Assembly (NCBI RefSeq): GCF_000757825.1
Contig: NZ_CP009451.1
Location: forward strand, 1,426,001 to 1,490,000
Length of the DNA: 64,000 bases
Direction of reading: 5' to 3'
From: Cedecea neteri
Lineage (GTDB): Bacteria; Pseudomonadota; Gammaproteobacteria; Enterobacterales; Enterobacteriaceae
Shown: positions 9,208 through 18,361 of the stretch, one piece after another
How the letters are laid out: every line of letters starts with the position of its first letter
How positions within the stretch are numbered: position 1 is the stretch's first letter
Translations under genes and position numbers: made by a program
Notes under the pieces: generated by a model
Database searches by the model: none
Told to the model about the DNA's origin: nothing
The model's input: only the letters and a program-made list of their open reading frames with translations

Positions 9208-10377
9208 ATGATTTATATTTCCGCCGTCGGGATGATAAACGCGCTGGGCAATAACCTCGATGACATCGCCGCCAATCTGGCTCAGGGCTACGCGCCCGGT
9301 ATGCGGTCACGCAGCGGCTGGCTGCAGGGACCCGCAGAGGCCGTTTTGGGTGGCGTTGACGGCGAGCTACCGACCATTCCGGATACCTTCGCCGCCCACC
9401 GTTCCCGCAACAATCAGCTGCTGCTGGCCGCGCTGGCGCAAATTCAGCCGCAGGTCGATGAAGCGATAGAGAAGTTTGGTCACGACCGCGTGGCCGTGGT
9501 CCTCGGCACCAGCACCTCCGGGCTCGATGAAGGCGATATTTACGTCAACCAAACGCTTAACGATAGAGAGAACCACAGCTGGCAATACCCGCAGCAGGAG
9601 CTGGGCGATCCTTCCCGCTTCCTGAGCCACTGGCTGGGGCTGGACGGCCCGGCGTTTACGCTCTCTACGGCCTGCTCCTCCAGCGCCAGGGCAATTATCA
9701 GCGGCCGCCGTTTGATTGAGGCCGGGCTTGCCGATGTGGCTATCGTTGGCGGCGCCGACACGCTAAGCCGCATGCCGGTTAACGGCTTCCACAGCCTTGA
9801 GTCGCTCTCTGCCGAGCTGTGTGAACCCTTTGCCAGGAATCGCCACGGCATCACGATTGGCGAAGGCGCCGCGTTAATGCTGCTGACCAAAGCGCCGCAG
9901 CCTATCGCGCTGCTTGGCGTCGGTGAGTCCAGCGATGCCCACCATATTTCGGCCCCACATCCGGAAGGTGAAGGGGCTATTCGCGCCATTCGACAGGCGC
10001 TTGCCGACGCGGGAATGGCGCCGGGCGACGTCGGCTACGTCAACCTGCACGGCACCGCCACGCAGCTCAACGATCAGGTTGAATCCAAAGTCATGCACGC
10101 GCTGTTTGGCGAGGAGATCCCCTGCAGCTCCACCAAGCACCTGACGGGACATACTTTAGGGGCGGCGGGCATTACCGAAGCGGCCATTGCGATGCTGATT
10201 TTGCAGCGTGATTTGCCCCTGCCTCCGCAGGATTTCAGCCGTTCCCCACGCGATCCGGCCCTGCCGCCCTGCGGCATTATTGACAGCACGAGGCCGCTTG
10301 AGCGCCCGGTTATCCTCTCAAACTCTTTCGCCTTTGGCGGAAACAACGCCAGTATTCTGCTAGGGAGAATGCCATGA
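9208..10377 (+). CDS. apeO: 3-oxoacyl-ACP synthase ApeO
   Basis: 389-residue thiolase-fold ketosynthase. The Cys-His-His triad is visible: active Cys in S-T-A-C-S-S-S, His in L-H-G-T-A-T, His in L-T-G-H-T-L-G-A-A-G. In characterised APE systems ApeO is the elongating KS and pairs with the chain-length-factor-like ApeC, which lies outside this window. I used ATG 9208, two bases after the apeN stop. It overlaps apeP by an ATGA junction. Confidence 0.87.
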   Translation: MIYISAVGMINALGNNLDDIAANLAQGYAPGMRSRSGWLQGPAEAVLGGVDGELPTIPDTFAAHRSRNNQLLLAALAQIQPQVDEAIEKFGHDRVAVVLGTSTSGLDEGDIYVNQTLNDRENHSWQYPQQELGDPSRFLSHWLGLDGPAFTLSTACSSSARAIISGRRLIEAGLADVAIVGGADTLSRMPVNGFHSLESLSAELCEPFARNRHGITIGEGAALMLLTKAPQPIALLGVGESSDAHHISAPHPEGEGAIRAIRQALADAGMAPGDVGYVNLHGTATQLNDQVESKVMHALFGEEIPCSSTKHLTGHTLGAAGITEAAIAMLILQRDLPLPPQDFSRSPRDPALPPCGIIDSTRPLERPVILSNSFAFGGNNASILLGRMP

Positions 10378-10850
10378 GCCACTACTTATCCCCCACGGAA
10401 TACCTGCCGCATGACGCGCCGATGCTGCTGCTTGAAAACGTTGTCAGCGTGACGGATGACGCCGCAGCCTGCGAAGTCACGGTGACTGAAACCGGCGTGC
10501 TGGGGCCGTTTGTTGATGCGCAGGGAAACCTGCCGGGCTGGTATGCGCTGGAGCTGATGGCGCAGACCGTCGGCGTCTGGTCCGGCTGGCACCGCAAACA
10601 ATGCGGGCAAGACAGCATCAGCCTGGGCATGGTGTTAGGCGCGCGTGAACTCATCTGCCAGGCGGGCCTGCTGCCCGCCAATGACAGACTCATCGTCACG
10701 GTCAAACTACTCATGCAGGACGAGCGCTTCGGCAGCTTCGAATGCGCGATTAACGTGGGCGAGGAAACGCTGGCAACCGGCCGGGTGAACACCTTCCAGC
10801 CCACCAAAGAAGAATTAACCACGCTTTTTCATCAGAGATCTACAGCATGA
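10374..10850 (+). CDS. apeP: 3-hydroxyacyl-ACP dehydratase ApeP
   Basis: 158-residue FabA/FabZ-like hotdog dehydratase, the second DH of the cluster. The W-Y-A-L-E-L-M-A-Q-T-V helix is typical of the family, with the conserved acidic residue in LELMAQ. It probably forms a heteromeric pair with ApeI, as reported for APE systems. It is coupled to its neighbours by ATGA overlaps on both sides. Confidence 0.84.
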   Translation: MSHYLSPTEYLPHDAPMLLLENVVSVTDDAAACEVTVTETGVLGPFVDAQGNLPGWYALELMAQTVGVWSGWHRKQCGQDSISLGMVLGARELICQAGLLPANDRLIVTVKLLMQDERFGSFECAINVGEETLATGRVNTFQPTKEELTTLFHQRSTA

Positions 10851-11578
10851 GCCGTTCAGTTCTGGTTACCGGTGCCAGCAAAGGCATTGGCCGCGCCATC
10901 GCCCGCAAACTTGCCGCCGACGGGTTTATTATCGGCGTCCATTACCATCGCGATGCCGCAGGGGCGCAGCAAACCCTGGACGACATCCTCGCCGCCGGGG
11001 GAGCCGGACGCCTGCTTTGTTTTGACGTGGGTAACCGCGAGCAATGCCGCGAAGTGCTGGAGCAGGACATGGAGGCCCATGGCCCGTGGTACGGCGTGGT
11101 AAATAACGCGGGTATCGCGCGTGATGCGGCGTTTCCTGCGCTCAGTGAAGAAGACTGGGACTCGGTTATCCACACCAACCTGGACAGCTTCTATAACGTT
11201 ATCCAGCCGTGCATTATGCCGATGATCTCTGCGCGCAAAGGCGGCCGAATCGTCACGCTATCTTCCGTGTCTGGCGTGATGGGCAACCGTGGCCAGGTCA
11301 ACTACAGCGCGGCGAAAGCGGGCATTATCGGTGCCACTAAAGCGCTGGCCATTGAGCTGGCGAAACGTAAAATCACCGTCAACTGCATCGCGCCGGGACT
11401 TATCGATACCGGCATGATCGAAATGGAAGAGGCCGCGCTGAAAGAGGCGATGGCCATGATCCCCATGAAGCGCACCGGCCAGGCAGAGGAAGTCGCCGGG
11501 CTGGCCAGTTATTTACTGTCTGATATTGCGGGCTACGTGACCCGACAGGTTATTTCCATCAACGGAGGGATGCTATGA
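10847..11578 (+). CDS. apeQ: 3-ketoacyl-ACP reductase ApeQ
   Basis: 243-residue short-chain dehydrogenase/reductase of the FabG type. It has the NADPH-binding T-G-A-S-K-G-I-G loop at residues 8-15, N-N-A-G near residue 85, the catalytic Ser in L-S-S-V-S-G, and Y-S-A-A-K near 150. It reduces the 3-keto intermediate in each elongation round. It shares 4-nt overlaps with apeP and apeR. Confidence 0.88.
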   Translation: MSRSVLVTGASKGIGRAIARKLAADGFIIGVHYHRDAAGAQQTLDDILAAGGAGRLLCFDVGNREQCREVLEQDMEAHGPWYGVVNNAGIARDAAFPALSEEDWDSVIHTNLDSFYNVIQPCIMPMISARKGGRIVTLSSVSGVMGNRGQVNYSAAKAGIIGATKALAIELAKRKITVNCIAPGLIDTGMIEMEEAALKEAMAMIPMKRTGQAEEVAGLASYLLSDIAGYVTRQVISINGGML

Positions 11579-12804
11579 CACGTCGTGTCGTAATTACGGG
11601 CATGGGCGGCGTTACCGCCTTTGGTGAAGACTGGCAGAGCGTCTCCGCCAGGCTGCTGGCGTACGAAAATGCGGTACGCAAAATGCCCGAGTGGCAGGTT
11701 TACGACGGGCTGCATACGTTGCTCGGCGCGCCGATCGACAACTTTACGCTGCCGGAACACTACACCCGCAAGCGCATTCGCGCCATGGGCCGGGTTTCGC
11801 TGATGTCCACCCGCGCGACCGAGCTTGCGCTGGAGCAGGCGGGGTTAATCGGTGAAAATGTGCTGACCAACGGCGAAACTGGGATCGCCTACGGATCGTC
11901 GACGGGCAGTACCGGCCCGGTGAGCGAGTTCGCCACCATGCTGACGGAAAAACACACCAATAATATTACCGGCACCACCTATGTGCAGATGATGCCGCAT
12001 ACCACCGCCGTGAATACCGGGCTGTTCTTTGGCCTGCGTGGGCGAGTGATCCCGACCTCCAGCGCCTGTACTTCCGGCAGCCAGGCCATTGGCTACGCGT
12101 GGGAAGCCATTCGTCACGGCTATCAGACGGTGATGGTTGCCGGCGGGGCAGAAGAGCTTTGCCCTTCCGAGGCCGCGGTATTCGATACCCTGTTTGCCAC
12201 CAGCCAGCGCAACGATCGGCCCAAAACCACACCTTCACCTTTCGACCAGCAGCGCGACGGCCTGGTGATCGGCGAAGGCGCGGGTACGCTGATTCTGGAA
12301 GAGCTGGAGCATGCGAAAGCACGCGGCGCGACCATCTACGGTGAAATCGTCGGCTTTGCCACCAACTGCGATGCCGCGCACATCACCCAGCCACAGCGCG
12401 AAACCATGCAAATCTGCATGGAACAGTCGTTGAAAATGGCCGGGCTGAGCGCGCTGGATATGGGTTATATCTCGGCTCACGGCACGGCGACCGACCGGGG
12501 CGATATTGCTGAGAGCCTGGCTACGGCGGCAATCTATGGCGACAACGTGCCGATTTCTTCGCTGAAAAGCTATTTCGGCCACACGCTGGGTGCCTGCGGC
12601 GCGCTTGAGGCCTGGATGAGCCTGCAGATGATGCGTGAAGGCTGGTTCGCCCCTACCCTCAACCTGAGCAAACCGGACGAGCACTGCGGCGCGCTGGACT
12701 ACATCATGGGTGAAGCACGCCAGATTGACTGCGAGTATTTGCAGAGCAATAACTTCGCCTTCGGGGGGATCAATACCTCTATTATCATTAAGCGCTGGGC
12801 TTAA
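11575..12804 (+). CDS. apeR: 3-oxoacyl-ACP synthase ApeR
   Basis: 409-residue ketosynthase, the second KS in the window. Catalytic residues are visible: Cys in T-S-S-A-C-T-S-G, His in S-A-H-G-T-A-T and His in Y-F-G-H-T-L-G-A-C-G. In reported APE pathways ApeR acts with ApeO but appears auxiliary, perhaps in chain initiation or anchor acyl synthesis. It is the last gene of the cluster. Eight bases after its stop an interspersed repeat with strong hairpins begins, which may serve as terminator. Confidence 0.86.
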   Translation: MTRRVVITGMGGVTAFGEDWQSVSARLLAYENAVRKMPEWQVYDGLHTLLGAPIDNFTLPEHYTRKRIRAMGRVSLMSTRATELALEQAGLIGENVLTNGETGIAYGSSTGSTGPVSEFATMLTEKHTNNITGTTYVQMMPHTTAVNTGLFFGLRGRVIPTSSACTSGSQAIGYAWEAIRHGYQTVMVAGGAEELCPSEAAVFDTLFATSQRNDRPKTTPSPFDQQRDGLVIGEGAGTLILEELEHAKARGATIYGEIVGFATNCDAAHITQPQRETMQICMEQSLKMAGLSALDMGYISAHGTATDRGDIAESLATAAIYGDNVPISSLKSYFGHTLGACGALEAWMSLQMMREGWFAPTLNLSKPDEHCGALDYIMGEARQIDCEYLQSNNFAFGGINTSIIIKRWA

Positions 12805-12811
12805 TATTTTT

Positions 12812-13056
12812 CCCTCACCCTAACCCTCTCCCTGGAAGGGAGAGGGAATAAATAATGTACCCCATCGTCTGTTTTCCCCCTCTCCCCTTTGGGGAGAGGG
12901 CTGGGGTGAGGGTAAAAATAAGAAGCGAGGCTCGGTTCCGGCTTAAATCGCCTCCGTTTTCTCTCCGACTGGCCAGGGTCCGGACGTCGGGAACGGCCGG
13001 AGGCTGAGAGCGTCGGGAACGCATCTCAGCCGACCCAGGACTGGAAGTGAACGGAA
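12812..13056 (+). repeat. Interspersed repeat, copy A (partial)
   Basis: Copy of a repeat family also found at 24313-24951 and 59716-61370. From right to left it holds the terminal GTGAACGGAA end (13047-13056), a module of about 130 bp, and a hairpin module (12812-12913). The hairpin module has CCCTCACCC/GGGTGAGGG outer arms and two inner hairpins. Relative to the flanking module, the hairpin module is inverted compared with copies B and C. The other half of the element and its second terminal repeat are absent. The hairpins directly follow apeR. Confidence 0.85.
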
Positions 13057-13123
13057 TATGCGCGGCTCCTACATAATCGCGGAAAAATATGATAAAAAAC
13101 AGATCCCAGCGCCCCCTCAAACC

Positions 13124-13894
13124 TCAGAGAATCGCCTCCTCGGTCAGAATCCGCTTCGCCCCCAGGAAATGATCCTGCCAGTAATTGTCCGTCAGCTGGC
13201 TAATACGGATATTCAACCCGGTTCTTGGCGCCTCAATAAACTGCCCGTCGCCAAGATAAACCCCGACGTGATCCGCCCGATCCTGACTTTTGATACTGAA
13301 AAATACCAGATCGCCGCGCTGAAGCTGGCGTTGGTTGATGCGCTTTAATCTTTGATCCTGGAACATGCCGTTGGCGGTGCGCGGGAGCTTCTGGCTTAGC
13401 AGCTTGTTATAGGCGTAATAAATCAGCCCGCTGCAGTCAAAGCCCTGGTCCGGCGTCTGCCCGCCCCAGACATAGGGTTTACCCAACTGTAGTTTGAGCC
13501 GCTGAATAACCTTGTGAACAGTGGCTTCCACGCGCGGACTCGTCATCTCGGCCATCAGCGCCTCGGTCGCCAGCGGCCACAGGCCTTCAGAGCCGCCCAT
13601 CATTCCAGGACGCCAACGGGTATGCATGGCGAGCTGCTCACGATTCAAGGCGCGAGCGGCCAGCTTTTCGGCAGCCTGCCGTTTTTTCTGTTCGGGTGTA
13701 GGCGGCACAACCGCAAGGCGCTTTTTAGCGCTGCTCAGCAGCCTCATACGGTTTTTCATCCGTTCGCGGGCTTCTTTACTCTGCTGCTGCACGGCCTGCA
13801 TTGGCTTCTGTACAGGCTTAGGCTTCTTGCCGGGCGAGGCGCAGACCGAAGAAGAGAAAAGGACGAATAGCAGCAGAAAAAAAAATCCCGCCAT
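13124..13894 (-). CDS. NlpC/P60 peptidoglycan endopeptidase
   Basis: Secreted cysteine peptidase of the NlpC/P60 (MepS/Spr-like) family, expected to cut peptide cross-links in peptidoglycan. A signal peptide (hydrophobic run ending S-S-V-C-A) is followed by a basic, Q/K/R-rich, probably helical linker and a C-terminal NlpC/P60 domain. The catalytic Cys lies in G-F-D-C-S-G and the His in D-H-V-G-V-Y. I used the ATG at 13894. A TTG at 13960 with a better ribosome site (TCAGG) would add 22 residues including two arginines before the hydrophobic core, so the start is uncertain. It lies directly after lafU in the same direction, so it may be co-transcribed with the motor genes and open the wall for lateral flagella. 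Confidence 0.8.
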   Translation of the reverse strand: MAGFFFLLLFVLFSSSVCASPGKKPKPVQKPMQAVQQQSKEARERMKNRMRLLSSAKKRLAVVPPTPEQKKRQAAEKLAARALNREQLAMHTRWRPGMMGGSEGLWPLATEALMAEMTSPRVEATVHKVIQRLKLQLGKPYVWGGQTPDQGFDCSGLIYYAYNKLLSQKLPRTANGMFQDQRLKRINQRQLQRGDLVFFSIKSQDRADHVGVYLGDGQFIEAPRTGLNIRISQLTDNYWQDHFLGAKRILTEEAIL

Positions 13895-13977
13895 GCGTCG
13901 GGAGAGTTCGGACGCAGGCGGTAAAGTGGAGACAATTGAGGTGGAAATCAAAATCAGCAAATCAAATACCTGAAAAC

Positions 13978-14925
13978 TTATCGTGCCGGGGACGGCTGTT
14001 GCGCCACGCGCTCGGCCAGCGGCTTAAGAACTTTTTCGCCGTGCTGACCAAAGAACTGGTACAGCGAAGCGCTCGCGGAATGGGTCAAAACCATGATCTC
14101 GATGCGGCGGTTGGCCGAGCTGAGCGGATGTTCAGGATCGAGCAACATCTGGTCTGCCATGCCGCTAACCTGCAGCACTTTCCCGTTATCCAGCCCGCCC
14201 CTGGTCAGCGCTTTGCGCGCCTGCATCGCGCGTTCGCCGGACAGATTCCAGTTGTTATAGAGCTCCTGGTCGCGGAAACGCGTGGCATCGGTATGCCCGG
14301 TGATAATGATTTTGTTGTCGATAGAGTTCAGCGCCGTCGCAAACTCCGTCAGCAGGCGGTTAAAAAAGGGCGTCAGAATGGCGCTGCTGCGCTGGAACAT
14401 TTCCCGCTTTTGGTCATCCTGAACCAGGATACGCAGCCCCTGCGGAACAATTTCAATTTGTAGGTTGGACTGGGCGTCATAGGCGGAGGTGATTTTCATG
14501 ATAACCCGAGCCAGATCCTCAATCTCCTGCTCCGAACGGCGGTTGACGTCTTTCAGGCTCTCTCCCTTACTCGCCTGCTGGGTTAACGCCTGCAGGGCAG
14601 CAACATCCTGCTTGATGTCGCTGCTGGCATCACTCGACTTCGGTTTGCCCGCCAGAATGGTTACGCTGCCGCCGGAGCCGTCTGGCTGGGTAATCGGCGT
14701 GGCGGACATGCCCTCAAACAGCGAGTCGCTGTTAAGCAAAGAGACAATCTCCTTACGCTCTTCTTCGGTGACCGCCCCCATGATCCACAGCACCATAAAC
14801 AGCGCCATCATTGCGAGGGTGAAGTCGGCAAACGCAACCTTCCACGCGCCGCCATGAACCGCGTCATGGCCTTTGCGCGAGGCGCGTTTGATAATTGTGG
14901 TATGCCCTTTGCCGTGACCTCGCAT
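13978..14925 (-). CDS. lafU: Lateral flagellar motor protein LafU (MotB-like)
   Basis: 315-residue stator protein. A single N-terminal TM (about residues 30-52) carries the ion-binding Asp34 in A-F-A-D-F. The C-terminal OmpA-like peptidoglycan-binding domain contains G-H-T-D-A and N-x-x-L-S-x-x-R-A. It couples ion flow to rotation together with LafT. It is full length, unlike the remnant lafU of E. coli K-12. It shares a TAATG stop/start with lafT. The coupling ion cannot be read with certainty from the sequence. Confidence 0.9.
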   Translation of the reverse strand: MRGHGKGHTTIIKRASRKGHDAVHGGAWKVAFADFTLAMMALFMVLWIMGAVTEEERKEIVSLLNSDSLFEGMSATPITQPDGSGGSVTILAGKPKSSDASSDIKQDVAALQALTQQASKGESLKDVNRRSEQEIEDLARVIMKITSAYDAQSNLQIEIVPQGLRILVQDDQKREMFQRSSAILTPFFNRLLTEFATALNSIDNKIIITGHTDATRFRDQELYNNWNLSGERAMQARKALTRGGLDNGKVLQVSGMADQMLLDPEHPLSSANRRIEIMVLTHSASASLYQFFGQHGEKVLKPLAERVAQQPSPAR

Positions 14926-15788
14926 TACGCATCACCCGTCATCTGGTTCACCCAGCCGTCCAGCGTGGCAAAGGTCGGCTTAGAGTCCATCGGCAGCATT
15001 TTGCGCCCGGCATCTACCGCCAGCAGCGTCGGTTTACCGGCAACGTGATTCACCAGCACGGTACGCACACACTCCAGCACGGCCATCTGTTTTTTAGTAC
15101 GCTGCTCCATGGCGTTAGCCATCGGATCCATCAGGCAGTAACAGAAGAAGACCCCAAGGAAGGTGCCCACCAGCGCGGCCGCTACCTTCACCCCGATAAC
15201 GGCAATGGAGCCGTCGATAGACTGCATGGTGATGATTATCCCAAGCACCGCGGCACAAATACCGAATCCAGGCATCGCCTCAGCAATTCGCTGCAGCGAA
15301 CGCGACGGCAGCAACAGATCCTCTTCCATCGCCACCAGCTCCTGCTCGAGGATCCCTTCAAGCTCGTGTTCGTTAATTTTGCCCATCGCCATCAGGCGGA
15401 AGTTATCCGAGATAAAGGTGATCAGCGCTTTGTCACGCAGGATAAGCGGGTACTTTTGGAACAGCGGGCTACTCTCAGGGACCTCAATGTGCTCATCCAG
15501 CACCTTAAGTCCACCGTCCTGAACCAGCTCAAGCAGCTCAAACAGCAGCATCAGCAGCTGGCGCTGGTATTCGTCGGTGTGCTCGTTTTTGCGCATCACG
15601 CCGCGAAACTGGCGGTACATTTCAGCCAGCACAGGTTTGGGGTTAGCCAGCACCAGAGCGCCAAACCCTGCGCCCAAAATGATGATAATTTCACCGGGCT
15701 GCCAGAACGAAGCCAGTCGCCCGCCTGACATAAGAAAACCGCCAACGACACAGACGAAAATAATCACTAAACCTAATAATTTTTGCAT
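14925..15788 (-). CDS. lafT: Lateral flagellar motor protein LafT (MotA-like)
   Basis: 287-residue stator protein with four TMs: two near the N-terminus (residues 3-50) and two near 165-225. A large cytoplasmic loop between them carries the charged residues that contact the FliG homologue LfiG. P-G-F-G and V-G-T-F-L-G motifs in TM3-TM4 are typical of MotA. It is encoded between lafS and lafU in one minus-strand run. Confidence 0.9.
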   Translation of the reverse strand: MQKLLGLVIIFVCVVGGFLMSGGRLASFWQPGEIIIILGAGFGALVLANPKPVLAEMYRQFRGVMRKNEHTDEYQRQLLMLLFELLELVQDGGLKVLDEHIEVPESSPLFQKYPLILRDKALITFISDNFRLMAMGKINEHELEGILEQELVAMEEDLLLPSRSLQRIAEAMPGFGICAAVLGIIITMQSIDGSIAVIGVKVAAALVGTFLGVFFCYCLMDPMANAMEQRTKKQMAVLECVRTVLVNHVAGKPTLLAVDAGRKMLPMDSKPTFATLDGWVNQMTGDA

Positions 15789-15812
15789 GAGTTTCCACTT
15801 CTCAAAAAACCA

Positions 15813-16502
15813 CTAAAAAAACTGCTCAACTTTTTGCGCTATTTTTTTATTCAGCTGACAGATACGTGCCTCCGTCAGCCCCAGCACCAGCGCTATCTCT
15901 TTCAGGCTCATTTCATGCTGGTAGTACAGCGTCAAAATCATTTGCTCACGTTCATCAAGGCTTGCCAGCGCGGTTTTCAACGTTCGGCTCACCATCACTT
16001 CTTCTTCTAAATCCCGGCCATTCAGCGAGACGGAATGCGTTTCGCTACTGAGAATCTCATCAAGGCTGTCCATCGACTTCGCGCAGTCCAGCAGCAGATA
16101 CTCCTGATACTCTTCGGCGGTAATCTCCAGCCGCCCGGCAAGGTCAACAAAGCCAGGCGGACGACCCAGCTCGCGGGCTATCTCGCGGATGGCATCGTTC
16201 AGCTTGTGGGTCTTTTGCCGCAGGCGGCGAGGACGCCAGTCAAGCTGACGCAGCTCATCAAGAACCGCGCCCCGAATACGGTGCACGGCATAAGCCCCAA
16301 ACTGTTCATCAGGATGACCGTAACGACGCAAAGACGTGAGCAGACCCATCAGGGCAATTTGCTCCATATCTTCCCTGTCCATCACGCTGCTTGCCTGATA
16401 AGAAAGCTGCTTCACAACCCGATGCACCAGCGGTAAGTAAGCATTCACATAACGTGACTCTTCCGCAGGCGTCAGGGCCTCGTCAGCAATAAAATCCATC
16501 AT
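15813..16502 (-). CDS. lafS: Lateral flagellar sigma-28 factor LafS
   Basis: 229-residue FliA-type sigma factor. Region 2 (D-R-E-D-M-E-Q-I-A-L-M-G near residue 45) and region 4 with a helix-turn-helix (S-L-K-E-I-A-L-V-L-G-L-T near 205) are clear. It should direct class III lateral genes, including both flagellins, and be held by the anti-sigma factor LfgM until hook completion. Putative target promoters are listed at 21198, 22229 and 35427. Confidence 0.9.
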   Translation of the reverse strand: MMDFIADEALTPAEESRYVNAYLPLVHRVVKQLSYQASSVMDREDMEQIALMGLLTSLRRYGHPDEQFGAYAVHRIRGAVLDELRQLDWRPRRLRQKTHKLNDAIREIARELGRPPGFVDLAGRLEITAEEYQEYLLLDCAKSMDSLDEILSSETHSVSLNGRDLEEEVMVSRTLKTALASLDEREQMILTLYYQHEMSLKEIALVLGLTEARICQLNKKIAQKVEQFF

Positions 16503-16523
16503 TTCTCTTACCGCCGTGGTGAC

Positions 16524-16991
16524 TTACTGAAAGACCATCTTGCTGATGATCACATCCCGGAACGGTATCTTGCTGTTGAGGCTTTTAAAGCGCTCGGTAT
16601 AGGCCGTCATAAGCCTTTTCTTAAGATCAGAAACGCTCATACCGCGCACCGTTTCGTAGTCCATATCGGACAGCAGGCTTACCGTCGCACCGCGTATCGC
16701 GGGGGACATATCGTTGATCAACTGGACGTCGCGAGGCTCATCCGCCGCTAACGCCAGTTCAAGCAGCAGGTAACGCTCTTTGCTGCCGTTGCTTTGCAGG
16801 GTGATAACCACATTTTTGATTTCCACAAACTCAACGTGCTTTACATCCGAAGAGCTGAACAACGAGGTCAGCATGCCGCTTGCCCCGTCCTCTTTGGTCA
16901 GCACGTGAGTACCCACTATGGTCAAAACCGCCGCAAACGCGGCCGCAATAAGGGCAATGAGCAGCCCCAGAGAAAAAGTTTTTATTGTCAT
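16524..16991 (-). CDS. lafF: FliL-like basal body protein LafF
   Basis: 155-residue protein with one N-terminal TM (about residues 8-30) and a periplasmic FliL domain. FliL proteins surround the stator and support motor output. It lies between lafE and lafS in the minus-strand lafBCDEFSTU run, 12 nt after lafE. Confidence 0.82.
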   Translation of the reverse strand: MTIKTFSLGLLIALIAAAFAAVLTIVGTHVLTKEDGASGMLTSLFSSSDVKHVEFVEIKNVVITLQSNGSKERYLLLELALAADEPRDVQLINDMSPAIRGATVSLLSDMDYETVRGMSVSDLKKRLMTAYTERFKSLNSKIPFRDVIISKMVFQ

Positions 16992-17003
16992 AATCTTCTG
17001 TGT

Positions 17004-18059
17004 TTAAACGGTCAGTAGAACGGAGGCATCTTCACGGCGCGCGCTCGCGTCCGCCTCAATGCTTACGGCAGCCATAACATCCTGTGGCTGCTTCTGTGGC
17101 GCCGATTGATGCTGGCCATCGCGCTGTCCGTTTTGAGAGGAAACCTGGACGTTCACCTGCACAAAATTCTGCTCGGTCAGGCTCTGACGTAAGTCGTTAC
17201 TGACCTGCTGAAGCGCGCGGTAAACCTCCCCCTGGCTGGCATTAATCGTGACCTGCACGCGGCCATTTTCGATCTGCACGGCAATGTCTATCTTGCCCAT
17301 TTCCGGCGGGTCGAGACGGATAGTCGCGTGCTGAATCTGGTCCTTAACCTGTACCTGTAAACGCTCGCCCAGGGCAGACTGCAGCTGTTGAGCCCAGCGC
17401 GAAGGTTCAGGATCCAGCTTGACGGTTGGCGACATGGACGGCGTTTCTTTCCCCATAGCGCCAGGCTGAACCGACGGACGTGCCGTGGAGATAGCCACGT
17501 TTTCGCCCATGTTTAACATTGGCTGAACGGCGACAGACTCCGTGCTTTTTAACGTCACCGGCTGCATAAGCGGTAACGTACCGGCCTCGGCCAGCGTTGA
17601 AGCAGGTTGTTGGACCGGTGCTCTCACGCCGTGCAGGCCCGCGAGAGAAGGCTGCGCACCGCCCGGCCGTGCTGGATTAACGGCATCCGCCACCGCGTTA
17701 GCGACAGGATTAGCCGGCGCGGCAGAAGCTGCATTCACCGTAAGCAGCCCATCAAGAATTTGCTGGAGAAGCGCTACGGGCGCGTCCACGCTTACCGTGG
17801 TGTCAGCAGTTTCTTCTTCCATCACGGCGTTATCCGCATCGACGGTTTCCAGCCCAGCCTCACCTGCCGGCGCGGCTTGCAGCACGTTGAGTAATGCCTG
17901 CGTAAAGAGCGGTGGTGCGGATACCGCAGCCTGCAAACCGGAAGCAGCTGTAGTGATGCCCTGCGGAGTAGCAACGCCTTCTAAGCCTGGCATAACCCCT
18001 GAGACGGTTGTTACCGGCGCGTCGTGCAGCAAGATGGAGGCAGAACTGATATTCATCAT
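17004..18059 (-). CDS. lafE: Hook-length control protein LafE (FliK-like)
   Basis: 351-residue FliK homologue. The N-terminal two thirds is low-complexity (Ala/Pro/Val/Thr-rich). The C-terminal flagellar-hook domain (about residues 215-310) contains the I-R-L-D-P-P-E-M-G motif, which is diagnostic for the FliK C-terminal core. It measures hook length and triggers the export switch through LfhB. Two ATGs stand in tandem at the start, overlapping the lafD stop. Confidence 0.85.
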   Translation of the reverse strand: MMNISSASILLHDAPVTTVSGVMPGLEGVATPQGITTAASGLQAAVSAPPLFTQALLNVLQAAPAGEAGLETVDADNAVMEEETADTTVSVDAPVALLQQILDGLLTVNAASAAPANPVANAVADAVNPARPGGAQPSLAGLHGVRAPVQQPASTLAEAGTLPLMQPVTLKSTESVAVQPMLNMGENVAISTARPSVQPGAMGKETPSMSPTVKLDPEPSRWAQQLQSALGERLQVQVKDQIQHATIRLDPPEMGKIDIAVQIENGRVQVTINASQGEVYRALQQVSNDLRQSLTEQNFVQVNVQVSSQNGQRDGQHQSAPQKQPQDVMAAVSIEADASARREDASVLLTV

Positions 18060-18361
18060 CTAATGTCCCCCTCATCCATAAAGGCCGCGTAGGCCGCAAT
18101 GCCTTCCTGATTGCGACGCTGTAGCGCCATTTTTCGCTCAAGCTCTTCGCTTTTCAGGCGGCACTTGTCATTCACTTTGCGATGCATACGGCGCAGCGCC
18201 TCCAGCGCAACCCGCTTCTCATCGCTCAGCGGGTTACGCGCTAAAGAGGCCAGAAATGAGGCAATTTGCTTGTCCACTTCCTGCACCTGCGACCAGTTTT
18301 CGTTTTCTGCCGCCACCTCCAGCGCACGCGTCAGAAAGTGGATGACCTGAATATCATCCAT
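18056..18361 (-). CDS. lafD: FliT-like export chaperone LafD
   Basis: 101-residue helical protein, probably the FliT-type chaperone for the filament cap LafB. I used the ATG at 18361 (M-D-D-I-Q-V-I-H), which overlaps the end of lafC by 8 nt. The longer open frame upstream lies inside lafC. The call rests mainly on size, helical character and position in the conserved lafB-C-D-E order. Confidence 0.75.
   Translation of the reverse strand: MDDIQVIHFLTRALEVAAENENWSQVQEVDKQIASFLASLARNPLSDEKRVALEALRRMHRKVNDKCRLKSEELERKMALQRRNQEGIAAYAAFMDEGDIR

Noticed and set aside
12812..12913. CRISPR array or tandem repeat from the recurring CCCTCACCC/GGGAGAGGG units
   Set aside because: The units form nested inverted repeats with irregular spacing, not direct repeats with unique spacers.
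13514..13973. Long plus-strand frames opposite the NlpC/P60 gene
   Set aside because: They run antisense to a gene with clear catalytic motifs and have the Arg/Ser/Pro-rich composition of shadow frames.
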